This document shows, piece after piece, positions 18,811 to 27,384 of a DNA stretch of 64,000 nt. Origin of the DNA: JACTUA01 sp964551875 (GTDB lineage Archaea > Halobacteriota > Methanomicrobia > Methanomicrobiales > JACTUA01). The notes beneath the pieces were generated by a model that ran no database searches, had not been told where the DNA came from, and saw nothing but the letters and a program-made list of their open reading frames with translations. A program made the translations under genes and the position numbers. The first letter of the stretch is position 1. Each line of letters starts with the position of its first letter. The DNA lies in NCBI GenBank assembly GCA_964551875.1, contig CAZKEV010000005.1, positions 10,386 through 74,385 on the forward strand. Direction: 5' to 3'.

Positions 18811-19362
18811 ATGGCTAAAGTCACACGCGAGATGGTGGAGAAGACCGGTGTGGATGTCGACCACCTTGTCGGACTTCTCGTCAAGAATGCTGCGGCAGAG
18901 CTCACGACCTTCTACTATTACACCATCCTCAGGCTGAACCTGATCGGCCTCGATGGTGAAGGGATCAAGGAGATCGCGGAAGCGGCAAGGATCGAGGACA
19001 GGAATCACTTCGAGGCCCTCGTGCCCCGCATCTATGAGCTCGGCGGGAAGCTCCCCGAGAGCATGGTCGACTTCCACAACCTGTCTGGATGTCCACCGGC
19101 AAAACTCCCGGCTGACCCCAGGGACATCACGGCAATGCTGACCGTCCTTGTCGAGGCGGAGCGGTGCGCGGTGCGGCAGTACACCCATGTCTGCAACCTC
19201 ACGGCAGGCAAGGACCACCGCACCTATGACCTCTCCCTCTCGATCCTCAACGAGGAGATCGAGCACGAGTCCTGGTTCTCGGAGTTCCTCGGCGAGGGAC
19301 CCTCCGGCCATTTCATGCGCCGCGGGGAGACCTCGCCCTTTGTCTCGAAGTTCCTCAGGTGA
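18811..19362 (+). CDS. Dps-like ferritin-family protein
   Basis: 183 residues preceded by AGGAGG. Ferritin-like four-helix bundle with paired Glu/His ligands: AAAELTTFYYYTI, IEDRNHFEALV and LNEEIEHESWFSE. The motifs and length fit the archaeal Dps-like group (annotated as DNA-protection or thioferritin-type proteins) that uses peroxide to oxidise iron. Cysteines at LSGCPP, AERCAV and HVCNL are available for a disulfide near the metal site, as in thioferritins, but this cannot be proved here. It is an independent transcription unit ending at a T-run. Confidence 0.75.
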   Translation: MAKVTREMVEKTGVDVDHLVGLLVKNAAAELTTFYYYTILRLNLIGLDGEGIKEIAEAARIEDRNHFEALVPRIYELGGKLPESMVDFHNLSGCPPAKLPADPRDITAMLTVLVEAERCAVRQYTHVCNLTAGKDHRTYDLSLSILNEEIEHESWFSEFLGEGPSGHFMRRGETSPFVSKFLR

Positions 19363-19382
19363 GGGAGGAACCCTGATGATCC

Positions 19383-19389
19383 TTTTTTT
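19383..19389 (+). terminator. T7 terminator after the Dps-like gene
   Basis: Seven consecutive T about 20 nt after the stop codon, fitting an archaeal intrinsic terminator. Confidence 0.5.
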
Positions 19390-19497
19390 CATATTTCGAC
19401 AGCCTTTGCGATCCCTTTAAGGATACCCTCATAAGGCAGGATGCAGTACACCATCTCCGGGCATTTATAGATACGGGATGGACCAGGTCGCGATGCG

Positions 19498-20310
19498 ATG
19501 TTTGAGTTTTTTCTCAACCAGAACCCCGTGGTGCAGGCCCTGATTGCCGGCTGTTTCACCTGGGGTATCACCGCGCTCGGGGCGTCGGCGGTCTTCCTCA
19601 CCCGGACCGTCAACCAGCGGATGCTTGCAGGAATGATGGGTTTTGCGGCTGGCGTGATGATTGCCGCGAGCTTCTGGTCCCTCATCGTCCCTGCGCTCGG
19701 GCTCGCAGAAGCAACGGGGGCTATCCCCTGGATACCCGTGGCCGCGGGATTCGCCCTCGGCTGGGGCTTTCTCCTCGTCCTCCACCTGATCCTCCCCCAC
19801 CTCCACATCGGGTTTCCCGGCGAGAAGAGGGAGGGGCCGAGATCCTCCCTCCAGAGGACAACCCTCCTCGTCCTCGCCATCACCCTCCACAACATACCCG
19901 AGGGGCTCGCCATAGGGGTCGCCTTCGGGGCAGTTGCAGTGGGCATCCCCACAGCGGCGCTCACCGGGGCCATTGCCCTCAGTATCGGCATCGGCATCCA
20001 GAACTTCCCCGAAGGGTTCGCGATCTCGATGCCGCTCCGCGGTGAGGGCATGTCGCGCCTCCGGGGATTCTGGTACGGCCAGCTCTCGGCGGTGGTCGAA
20101 CCCGTCGCGGCCGTAGCCGGGGCGGCCGCGGTGATCCTTGTACGCCCGATCCTCCCCTATGCCCTTGCGTTCGCCGCCGGTGCGATGATCTTTGTCGTGA
20201 TCGAGGAGGTGATCCCCGGGTCCCAGGCAGAGGGGTACGAGGTGGCGTCCACCACGGGCTTCCTCATCGGCTTCCTCGTCATGATGATACTCGATGTCGC
20301 CCTCGGCTGA
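19498..20310 (+). CDS. ZIP family metal transporter
   Basis: 270 residues with eight predicted membrane segments. The family signatures HNIPEGLAIGVAFG (helix 4) and QNFPEGFAISMPL (helix 5, where His is more usual than Gln) form the binuclear metal site, and a His-containing stretch HLHIGFP lies in the loop before helix 4. Likely imports Zn, Fe or Mn. The Gln in place of His in helix 5 may shift selectivity. It closes the metal-handling series that starts at ferritin, but its 135-bp spacing suggests its own promoter. Confidence 0.87.
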   Translation: MFEFFLNQNPVVQALIAGCFTWGITALGASAVFLTRTVNQRMLAGMMGFAAGVMIAASFWSLIVPALGLAEATGAIPWIPVAAGFALGWGFLLVLHLILPHLHIGFPGEKREGPRSSLQRTTLLVLAITLHNIPEGLAIGVAFGAVAVGIPTAALTGAIALSIGIGIQNFPEGFAISMPLRGEGMSRLRGFWYGQLSAVVEPVAAVAGAAAVILVRPILPYALAFAAGAMIFVVIEEVIPGSQAEGYEVASTTGFLIGFLVMMILDVALG

Positions 20311-20419
20311 ACCATACCTACACGGTACGACATACCCGGATACTCAGTTCTTCCGGCCTGTCCCACCCTCCTCAATCCGCGCCTTCTCTCCCGGAACGGA
20401 GCCATGCCGGTGGCAGGGT

Positions 20420-20426
20420 AAAAAAA
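20420..20426 (-). terminator. T7 terminator after the aquaporin gene
   Basis: On the minus strand seven T occur 3 nt after the aquaporin stop codon. Confidence 0.5.
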
Positions 20427-20429
20427 GAG

Positions 20430-21113
20430 TTATGGATTGGCCGGCTCGAAGAGGTGTTTCCAGACGAGGGCCGCAAGGATCCCGCCGACGACGGGGGCCA
20501 CGATGAAGAGCCAGAGCTGAGTAAGGGCTGTTCCTCCGACAAAGACTGCCGGGCCGAGGCTCCTGGCAGGGTTCACCGATGTGCCGGTGATGGGGATTCC
20601 GACGATATGCACCATGCCGAGGGCAAATCCTATGGCGAGGCCAGCGAACCCCTTCGGGGCATCCTTCGAGAGGGATCCAAAGATCACGAAGATGAACAGG
20701 GCTGTGAGGAGGACCTCTCCAAGGGCACAGGCGAGGAGGGAGTAGCCTCCCGGCGATGCAATTTCATACCCGTTCTGCCCGAGGCCGTTCGCCGCGAGGG
20801 AATATCCCGCCTGGCCAGAGGCGATGACCAGAAGGAGCCCGGCCGCGATGATGGCCCCGATGCACTGGGCGACGATATAGCCGGCGGCATCCTTCATGCT
20901 CATCTTCCCTGCGACGAGCATGGCAATACTCACCGCCGGGTTGACGTGGCAGCCCGAGATGGAGCCGATGGCATAGACCATCGTGAGGAGCACGAGGCCG
21001 AAGGCGAGGGCGATCCCCAGGAAGCCGATCTGCTTCCCTGCGATCACCGCGCTCCCGCACCCGATAAAGACGAGTATTGCGGTGCCGAGCATTTCTGCTG
21101 CGAACTTCTTCAT
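20430..21113 (-). CDS. MIP family channel (aquaporin)
   Basis: 227 residues from ATG 21113, preceded by GGTGAGAG. Six membrane helices with the two half-helix signatures HVNPAVS and SVNPARS. The Arg after the second NPA and the small residues around the pore favour a water channel of the AqpZ/AqpM group over a glycerol facilitator, but selectivity is inference. The longer frame to 21146 lacks a ribosome-binding site. Monocistronic, between T-runs on both sides. Confidence 0.9.
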   Translation of the reverse strand: MKKFAAEMLGTAILVFIGCGSAVIAGKQIGFLGIALAFGLVLLTMVYAIGSISGCHVNPAVSIAMLVAGKMSMKDAAGYIVAQCIGAIIAAGLLLVIASGQAGYSLAANGLGQNGYEIASPGGYSLLACALGEVLLTALFIFVIFGSLSKDAPKGFAGLAIGFALGMVHIVGIPITGTSVNPARSLGPAVFVGGTALTQLWLFIVAPVVGGILAALVWKHLFEPANP

Positions 21114-21175
21114 CTCTCTCACCAGCAGGAGATACACAGTACACATCCATTTATGCCTTTCGGACCGGCCGGGGA

Positions 21176-21182
21176 GAAAAAA
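21176..21182 (-). terminator. Oligo-T terminator after the PHP-domain gene
   Basis: Six T on the minus strand, about 25 nt after the stop of the PHP gene and before the aquaporin start. Confidence 0.4.
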
Positions 21183-21205
21183 CCCCTTCAGGGATCGACC
21201 CTTTT

Positions 21206-21919
21206 TTAGTCCATCGTCTCCCGGAACCGCTTCACCACCCCGGTGATGAGGTAGACCCCCCGGTTCATCCTCCGGAAGGTGAAGGGCGCCCCTGCAAGCT
21301 CCCTCATGAGTCCCTTCGGGCTGTCGAAGGGGGGCACCTCCATCCAGACCCTGCCGAGCTCCATGGTCATGTGGGCATCCGACCCTGCCGTGAAGGGTAT
21401 CCCCAGGTCGCAGGCAAAGACGACCGCGAGCCGGTCCTCGGCATCCGAGAGGCTCCGGGCATTGTGCCCCTCGATCAGGTCGATGCGGTCCACGAGCGCG
21501 TTCCTTGCCTCAGGCCTGAGCACCTTCCCCCTGTGGGTGCAGAAGGGATGGGGGACGAGGGTGAGCCCGCCCTGGCCGTGGATGAGATCGAGGGTCTCGG
21601 CAGCAGGAAGCCCTGGCGGGATCTCCTCGGTGAGGAAGAGCCCGATGATCTCCCCCTCCCGGGTGGTGATCTCCTCGGCGAGGAGAAGGGGGAGATCCGG
21701 GTCCTCTGCATGAATCGCCCTCATCACCCGGTTCGAACCCTCCAGGGTGTCATGGTCGCAGACGACGGGGATGATCCCCGTCTTCCGCCAGCTCTGGAAG
21801 ATCGTCTTCGTCGGCATTATCGAGTCCCTTGAATACGACGAATGCACGTGCATATCGATGCGCAGGAGGCCGTCCTGTGATTCAGAAGTGATATTATGCG
21901 ATCTCGCCCTCTGCTGCAT
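21206..21919 (-). CDS. PHP-domain metal-dependent phosphoesterase
   Basis: 237 residues. The four PHP metal motifs are visible: DMHVHSSYSRDS (HxH), CDHDTLEG, LVPHPFCTHRGK and GSDAHMTMELG. Stand-alone PHP proteins of this length are usually phosphoesterases acting on nucleotides or RNA 5' ends. The substrate is unknown. It is unrelated in sequence detail to the second PHP protein of the window (EndoQ), which has an extra zinc finger. 239 bp upstream (21920-22158) hold no convincing gene. Confidence 0.8.
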   Translation of the reverse strand: MQQRARSHNITSESQDGLLRIDMHVHSSYSRDSIMPTKTIFQSWRKTGIIPVVCDHDTLEGSNRVMRAIHAEDPDLPLLLAEEITTREGEIIGLFLTEEIPPGLPAAETLDLIHGQGGLTLVPHPFCTHRGKVLRPEARNALVDRIDLIEGHNARSLSDAEDRLAVVFACDLGIPFTAGSDAHMTMELGRVWMEVPPFDSPKGLMRELAGAPFTFRRMNRGVYLITGVVKRFRETMD

Positions 21920-22158
21920 CTGGTGAGACTACCCCGGGTATCCTCTATAAGATACGTGGGTTTCGGGGGATATACCTGTTTCGGGGCGAAGCGGGTTCGG
22001 GTTATAGCCTACTCCAAAGTATAATACATTACATTCATTCTCAATGCGAATCTTTTTTATTTGAGTAGACAGATTGATACTTGCCGTGAGTAAGGCCTTC
22101 CCGAAAAGGATGAGGCTACCTTGAGGTAGATGGGACGAAGTAGGGAAGGGTTCACAGC

Positions 22159-22806
22159 TCATTTCTGGGGTCCTTGAAAGTAATCGAATCTCCTGATAAT
22201 ATTCCTCTCAATAAGACGATAGCATGAATTATCACCTGTCCGATACAGGCGGTTCACGGCCCCTGCAACAAAATCTGCTGCCTGAATGCAGGGTTCACCC
22301 CGGGAATCGCAGTGCCGGACCTCGAGCGAGATATTTCTCAATCCCTCCAGGGGATTCTTCTCAATGATCTTGTAAACGACGTACTGGTCAAAGGCATCCC
22401 TCTGGATTCCACTCATCGATTTATCGACAATTATGTTCACCTCGCCTTGCGCCCCATAATACGATACCATATGTGCGATCAGTGAACCCATCAGGTAATT
22501 ATACACAATATAAGGTTTGTCCCGTAATTCCGGATATAACTCCTTCTTTCGCAAGACTGAATACACGATGTCAAGATCGCACCGTGCAAGGCACTCCAGA
22601 ATCCTGCGTTTCAGGGTTCCGCTCGTATTATTAAACTTGAACTCGGGAAGATCCCGCAATTTCTTCTTCAATCGTGACCTGCGAACCCGTGAGAAACATC
22701 TTGTGACGCAAAGAGGATCCCTGACCACCACAGCTGCGATGACAAAATAGTCTGATGATCTTGTGCCGAGCCCGATATCGCCCGATTCATCGATATAAAT
22801 ATCCAT
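22159..22806 (-). CDS. DUF3800 family protein
   Basis: 215 residues starting with MDIYIDESGDIG, the DUF3800 signature, in which Asp and Glu belong to a predicted RNase H-like fold. VNIIVDKS and CIQAADFVAGAVNR (second Asp near the end) complete the acidic set. DUF3800 genes are frequent in mobile and defence regions of bacteria and archaea; biochemical role unproven. Here it sits at the edge of a restriction/toxin island with lower GC than the genome average. Confidence 0.8.
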   Translation of the reverse strand: MDIYIDESGDIGLGTRSSDYFVIAAVVVRDPLCVTRCFSRVRRSRLKKKLRDLPEFKFNNTSGTLKRRILECLARCDLDIVYSVLRKKELYPELRDKPYIVYNYLMGSLIAHMVSYYGAQGEVNIIVDKSMSGIQRDAFDQYVVYKIIEKNPLEGLRNISLEVRHCDSRGEPCIQAADFVAGAVNRLYRTGDNSCYRLIERNIIRRFDYFQGPQK

Positions 22807-22877
22807 TCCTGATTATACTTGGCGCAGTGACGCTTTATATCGGTTATTGTCAGGAAAAACGAGGATTGCTCCTTTCC

Positions 22878-23126
22878 CTATTTCTCCTTTGTCCCTTCTT
22901 CGACAATTTTGATCTCCTCCTCCGTCAGTCCGTAGAGCTCGTACACCAGATCATCGATCTGCCGGTCCGTCGCCTCAATCTGCCGCTGGATCACCGTCTT
23001 CTCGTGCTCCAGCGTGGTTTCGCCCAATCGCTTGTGCAGGTCGAGTATCTGCGTGACGAGCGTCACCATGCGGTTGTGGCGGGCGGCGTCGGCGGGAATT
23101 TGAGGAGCTGGCGTTATTTTTATCAA
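22878..23126 (-). pseudogene. Detached C-terminal module of a type IIG-like restriction-modification protein
   Basis: The 82-codon frame matches the last 70 or so residues of the restriction-modification protein at 24139-27288 over its whole length after residue 8 (DLHKRL, TLEHEKTVIQRQIEATDRQI, DDLVYELYGLTEEE), and the DNA is also clearly alike. It lacks the nuclease, methylase and recognition parts, so on its own it is a remnant or a spare cassette. It lies in the same orientation 1.2 kb downstream of the intact gene. It would need TTG as start, which suggests it is not expressed independently. Confidence 0.75.
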
Positions 23127-23165
23127 AAGAGACTATTTAGGGTAAAATATGAGGAAACCGAGAGT

Positions 23166-23408
23166 TCAGCACGGAGCAACTGACCCGGGCGTATACCGAC
23201 GAATATCCACCTGGGCTCCCCCGGCCGCCATCCGTTCCGCAGTCGAGAGGAGATCCTTCGCGACCTTTTCGTCCACGTACTCCTCCCCGCAGTTCATACA
23301 GACCTGGGCCGGGACATCCTTGATGACGAGCGTCACCCCATCGCGGTCAAAGGTGATGGTGGCCTTTCCCTCTGCCGTCTCCCCCATTTTGCAGATGACG
23401 CACTTCAT
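23166..23408 (-). CDS. MqsA/YgiT-type zinc-finger antitoxin
   Basis: 80 residues from ATG 23408 (MKCVICKMGET); a GTG at 23420 would add four residues. Two CxxC pairs (CVIC and CMNC) form the YgiT-type zinc finger, followed by GEEYVDE. In type II toxin-antitoxin pairs this protein normally follows a small toxin (MqsR or DUF4258). The 77 nt upstream on the same strand contain no toxin frame, so it appears orphaned. It may regulate transcription or be left over from a degraded module. Confidence 0.72.
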   Translation of the reverse strand: MKCVICKMGETAEGKATITFDRDGVTLVIKDVPAQVCMNCGEEYVDEKVAKDLLSTAERMAAGGAQVDIRRYTPGSVAPC

Positions 23409-23497
23409 TCTCTCTTCCACCGTTATTTTTCCGCCCCCATTCCAAATATGGTACTCCGAATATGGTGCAGACAGCCCATTCTCCTGACAGGAAACTA

Positions 23498-23698
23498 TCA
23501 GGATATCTTCTGCATCTCCCGGATCTCTCGGGCTATCTCATCCAGATCCTTTTTGAGCCACCGGTTTCTTTCCAGGGTATAATTCCCGCTTCCCCCTCCA
23601 AACATCTGGAGAAATCTGATCATGTCCACGGGCCCCAGGGTATTCAGGAGGGCCTTGATACCTTCGTCGTGGATCTCATGGAGCGTTTTTGTCTTCAT
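23498..23698 (-). CDS. Small protein, probable antitoxin partner of the PIN protein
   Basis: 66 residues, charged and helical (MKTKTLHEIHDEGIKALLNT), ending in a long basic and acidic helix (LDEIAREIREMQK). Its start overlaps the 3' end of the PIN-domain gene by 23 bp, so it is the second cistron of a PIN pair. Position and size point to an antitoxin. In classical vapBC the antitoxin gene comes first, so the order is reversed here. No DNA-binding fold is recognised. Confidence 0.55.
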   Translation of the reverse strand: MKTKTLHEIHDEGIKALLNTLGPVDMIRFLQMFGGGSGNYTLERNRWLKKDLDEIAREIREMQKIS

Positions 23699-24142
23699 TC
23701 GAGGTCACCTCCAGGAACCAGTCTACCGGGTTGAACACCTCAATATGTATGGTATGTCCCTTTCGATGCATAATCCTTACCAGAGTGTCATCCGTCGTAA
23801 GGATCACCGCCCCGGCCCGTTCCGCACAGGCAACATGGACCGCATCCATCGCACGCAAGCCCCATCCGGTGAAAAGGCGTGCCCGCTCGATAATCTCTTC
23901 ATCGACATTCACCGTTGCCCGGGCGATCCGTGCAAGGTATTCCACCTGGATCCTTCGTGCCTCGTCCGGGATCTGGCGAATCTCGTAGTCGATGGCACCG
24001 CTCCCCACGAGTTCCCACGCATCCAGACAGCGGATGAGGATCGCAATGACCGCCTCGGTTTCGAGATGGATCCTGGGAACCTGCTGGTCATCGAAGGGCT
24101 TTTGAGGCAGCATACATCGAGGTACAACCTCGTTGGACTCAC
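23676..24142 (-). pseudogene. PIN-domain toxin-like gene with a -1 frameshift
   Basis: The N-terminal strand of the PIN fold, MSPTRLYLDVCCLK, is read from GTG 24142. The rest (KPFDDQQVPRIHLETEAVIA to the end at 23676) is in the -1 frame, entered at CTCAAAAGCCCTTC around 24100. Joined, the product reads LYLDVCCLKKPFDDQ, a normal PIN start. Acidic residues that match the PIN active site are the first Asp (YLDVCC), a mid Glu and the DAVHVACAER and TTDDTLVR Asp residues. The GTG overlaps the stop of the restriction-modification gene (GTGA), so the toxin is coupled to it. The shift may be a real lesion, a sequencing error or recoding. Confidence 0.75.
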
Positions 24143-27100
24143 CGTGCTGTCGCCTCCTCCACGATCTTCCTCTCCTCCTGCGTCAGCCCATACAGATCGT
24201 ACACCAGATCATCAATCTGCCGGTCCGTAGCCTCGATCTGCCGCTGGATCACCGTCTTCTCGTGCTCCAGCGGTGTGTCGTGCAGCCGCTTGTGGAGGTC
24301 AAGCATCTGGGTGACGAGCGCCACCATGCGGTCGTGGCGGGTGGCGTCGGCGGGGTCGTCGAAGTCGGGGACGTAGATGGGGATTTTACCTAAATAAGAA
24401 AATATCAATTGGTAACCGTTCTGAATTTGTGTGCAAGAATTAGCAATCAAAAACCAACCTACCTTCGAGTTTAAAATACCCAATAAATAGAGATCTTTTC
24501 TTGGAATAATCCAGATCGCATTATTTGGGTAATATATTCCGTCATTGTCGAAGGTAAATACTGGTTTCACTTGAAAAACTAAATACATTATTTTGGGTTT
24601 TTCAAACTCAGATAAACTATGTGATCCATAGCGTTGAAGAGCATACCATTCATATCTAATTCCGATTTCAGATTTATTTCTATTCATCAATTCATCTTTA
24701 AATTGTAAAAGATGCTTAAATATTGCAGGATATTGCCTCTTGAATTCATTTTCAGCCTCCCTTGAGGCTCCTTTAATTGAATCATTTTTATCCAAAGGAA
24801 AATGCCAGGGGATATACAATAAATAACGATCCGATTTGATAGGGCAGTAACGCTCGATATCACGACCAAATAAGAATGGTTTGATAATTTCCGCACTGTT
24901 CGGATCTTCTTGAATTAATTGGGCTTTGGTTTTTCCATCGATCACAAAGGCCTTGTTCAGACCGGTTTTAATCCCATAATAGATCCGCCCCATTACGTAA
25001 TCCTTGAGCGGCGTACCCTTTTCCTTCACTTTCCTCAACAGATCCCCGGTCCTTCGGTCAGCGAGTGTCCACCCGCCATCATCGAAAAGGGATGGGTCCA
25101 CCATATGGTGATGTCCGGCGAAATATGCCTCAAGGCTCGTGAATTCGAGTGTATCTACTTTTGAGACAGGGAATTCGTGAGAAGCCGAGGAATTAGTGAC
25201 TCTGATAATGCAGGGATACGTCGTTGCCCCCTGAAATACAGGAAGGTCACCAAAATCGACGATCTCCTCGATCTGTTTCTCCTTTAGCCACTTCCGAAGC
25301 GGCGTCCCATAGTTCGCCCTCAGCCACTTATTCGCGACAATATAAGAGAAAATTCCGTTCGAACGAAGAAGGGAGATCCCCTTCTCGATGAAGTAAACAT
25401 ATAGATCCGCAGTCCCCTGATAGGTCTTGTAATGTGTCTGGAAGTACTCCTTCACCCCTTTCAGGGATTCCTGCCGGACGTACGGCGGGTTCCCGATCAC
25501 TGTGTCAAACCCGCCTGATCCCATTATTTCGAAAAATTCTGTTTTCCAGTCGAAGGGATTGATCCTCTTCTGTTCTTCGAAGTTGAAGGGTTCAACCTGC
25601 TTCTGCTCGAAGAAATCCGGGCCGATAAGCGAGTTCCCACATCTGATGTTCTTGTGCAGGCTCGGGAGTGCCCGTTCCTGGAACAGTTTCAGCTGCTTCG
25701 AGACGGTCTCTTCGTTCTCCTCCTCGAGCACCTCCAGGAGCAGGGAGAGCTTCGTGACCTCGACAGCCTGCGTGTCGATGTCCACGCCGTAGATGTTGTT
25801 CAGGAGGATCCGTTTTCGCTCGGCGGTGGTGAGTTTCCAATCGGAGCGAACCCTGGATTCCCCACCGTTCGCGACCTTGTAGATCGGGAGGTCGCGGGGC
25901 GCACCTTTCTTCCTTTTCCCTTCGGCCGATATCTCAGGAAGGAGGGCTTGAACTTCGGAAGCGGTGACCGAGCCCTTCTCGTTGAACACGGGGACAAGTT
26001 TCTCAATATACCAGTCGCGGTGCCAATCGAGGAGGAACTGGTAAGCTCCGAGTAGGAATGAGCCGGAGCCGCAGGCAGGATCGAGGATTTTGAGCTTCGA
26101 AACATCCTTTGGGGTCTTTTCCTTGACGAGCTCGCCGACGGTGTGCTTCACAATATAGTCCACGACGAACTGTGGAGTATAGTAGACCCCGCCCGCCTTC
26201 TTCACCTCGGGCTTCTCCTCCACCTTCGCGTGGTGTCCTTCGGTGAGACGGATCACCTTGCCGAGGAATTGCTCGTATACCTGGCCGAGGATAACCGGCG
26301 GGATGACCGAGAACTCGTAAGGCGACTCTGGGTAGTAGAGACGGCTGATGATCTCCTTCAGAACCTTGTCATCAATAACGAGATTGAGGGTAAGGGTATC
26401 AGGCGGTTCCCGGTCTTTCTCTTCCTGGAAATGGAAGATACCGGAGTTATAGCGATCATCCGCACGGCGGAAAAGCTCGCGAAGCTGCTCGTACACCCTA
26501 TCTCCATCGAGGAGTTTCTTGAGAGTCTCGTAGGGTTCGATCCTCCTGTCTTCGCAGATTCGCAGAAATATGATCCGGTCGATTGTTCGCTGCACTGATG
26601 CGTTCAACTCTTCTACACTGAGTGATGGGTTCCTCAGGGCGATGTTCCGGGCAAGGACATCTCGCCATCCTTCGATCTCTGTGAGAATATCGTCGTTTAC
26701 TCCGATTGTTCCCTTCTTCCCTTTTGTCGTGGCAGCAAATCTGTCAAATGAGCCTTTGAGGATACTCTCCTGCGAGAAGATGGAAACTATCCACTCCCAT
26801 TTTGCTGGGTAATCCCGGAAGGTGAAGTATTCAATCCTGGCTACCCCGGCATTATCTGTATTAAGGGGTTTTTTAGTGCAGTCGTAAACCGCAAATTCCT
26901 CAAAATTGGTGAGGATAGAAAGGCGGAGATCTGCATTCCAGGCATACCGGCGGAGCTGGAAAGCTGATTCCGCGTCGTCCTGGATTTTCACCGATGGTTT
27001 CTTGGTCTCCACCACGAACTTCCTTGTTCCTCCGACCCGGAAAGCATAATCAACATGTTTCGTGGTTCCCCGAATTGGGATGGGTTCTTCATGGACGACT

Positions 27101-27288
27101 TCACGGTAGGCCTCAGAGAAGCCCTTGGTGTTATCCACGTCCCAATCGAGGGCCTTGAAAAAAGGATCGACAAAATCGCGACGCAGCTGTGTCTCGTTAT
27201 ACTGGCCTCTGAGGTAACCCTCACGGAGATACTGATATTTTTCGAGGAGTTTCTGAATAGTTTCAAAGGCAATTTTAGGATCGATCAT
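24139..27288 (-). CDS. Type IIG-like (Eco57I class) restriction-modification protein
   Basis: 1049 residues. An N-terminal PD-(D/E)xK-type nuclease is suggested by HVDYAFRVGG...FVVETKKP (about residues 78-97). The N6-adenine methyltransferase core has DPACGSGSF (motif I, from Asp403) and GNPPYV (motif IV, Asn600). A TaqI-type specificity domain (about 730-990) and a C-terminal coiled helix (DLHKRLHDTPLEHEKTVIQR) follow. One polypeptide would cut and modify DNA at a site set by the specificity domain. The segment about 24385-24900, encoding about 170 residues of the specificity region, is much richer in AT than either flank, as after a domain swap. The stop overlaps the PIN gene start. It anchors a defence island. 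Confidence 0.85.
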   Translation of the reverse strand: MIDPKIAFETIQKLLEKYQYLREGYLRGQYNETQLRRDFVDPFFKALDWDVDNTKGFSEAYREVVHEEPIPIRGTTKHVDYAFRVGGTRKFVVETKKPSVKIQDDAESAFQLRRYAWNADLRLSILTNFEEFAVYDCTKKPLNTDNAGVARIEYFTFRDYPAKWEWIVSIFSQESILKGSFDRFAATTKGKKGTIGVNDDILTEIEGWRDVLARNIALRNPSLSVEELNASVQRTIDRIIFLRICEDRRIEPYETLKKLLDGDRVYEQLRELFRRADDRYNSGIFHFQEEKDREPPDTLTLNLVIDDKVLKEIISRLYYPESPYEFSVIPPVILGQVYEQFLGKVIRLTEGHHAKVEEKPEVKKAGGVYYTPQFVVDYIVKHTVGELVKEKTPKDVSKLKILDPACGSGSFLLGAYQFLLDWHRDWYIEKLVPVFNEKGSVTASEVQALLPEISAEGKRKKGAPRDLPIYKVANGGESRVRSDWKLTTAERKRILLNNIYGVDIDTQAVEVTKLSLLLEVLEEENEETVSKQLKLFQERALPSLHKNIRCGNSLIGPDFFEQKQVEPFNFEEQKRINPFDWKTEFFEIMGSGGFDTVIGNPPYVRQESLKGVKEYFQTHYKTYQGTADLYVYFIEKGISLLRSNGIFSYIVANKWLRANYGTPLRKWLKEKQIEEIVDFGDLPVFQGATTYPCIIRVTNSSASHEFPVSKVDTLEFTSLEAYFAGHHHMVDPSLFDDGGWTLADRRTGDLLRKVKEKGTPLKDYVMGRIYYGIKTGLNKAFVIDGKTKAQLIQEDPNSAEIIKPFLFGRDIERYCPIKSDRYLLYIPWHFPLDKNDSIKGASREAENEFKRQYPAIFKHLLQFKDELMNRNKSEIGIRYEWYALQRYGSHSLSEFEKPKIMYLVFQVKPVFTFDNDGIYYPNNAIWIIPRKDLYLLGILNSKVGWFLIANSCTQIQNGYQLIFSYLGKIPIYVPDFDDPADATRHDRMVALVTQMLDLHKRLHDTPLEHEKTVIQRQIEATDRQIDDLVYDLYGLTQEERKIVEEATAR

Positions 27289-27384
27289 GAGCGCTTCCTT
27301 TTGGCAGATTCCCTCCGAGGGAAACCGGATCAGGATTTTCTTAAAATGAGAATGGTTGTTCGATAAGAAAGAATATTCTCTTTT

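Noticed and set aside
21929..22162. 77-codon minus frame overlapping the DUF3800 stop by 4 bp
   Set aside because: The ATGA overlap is attractive but the protein has no recognisable fold, and the codon use is unlike that of the neighbours.
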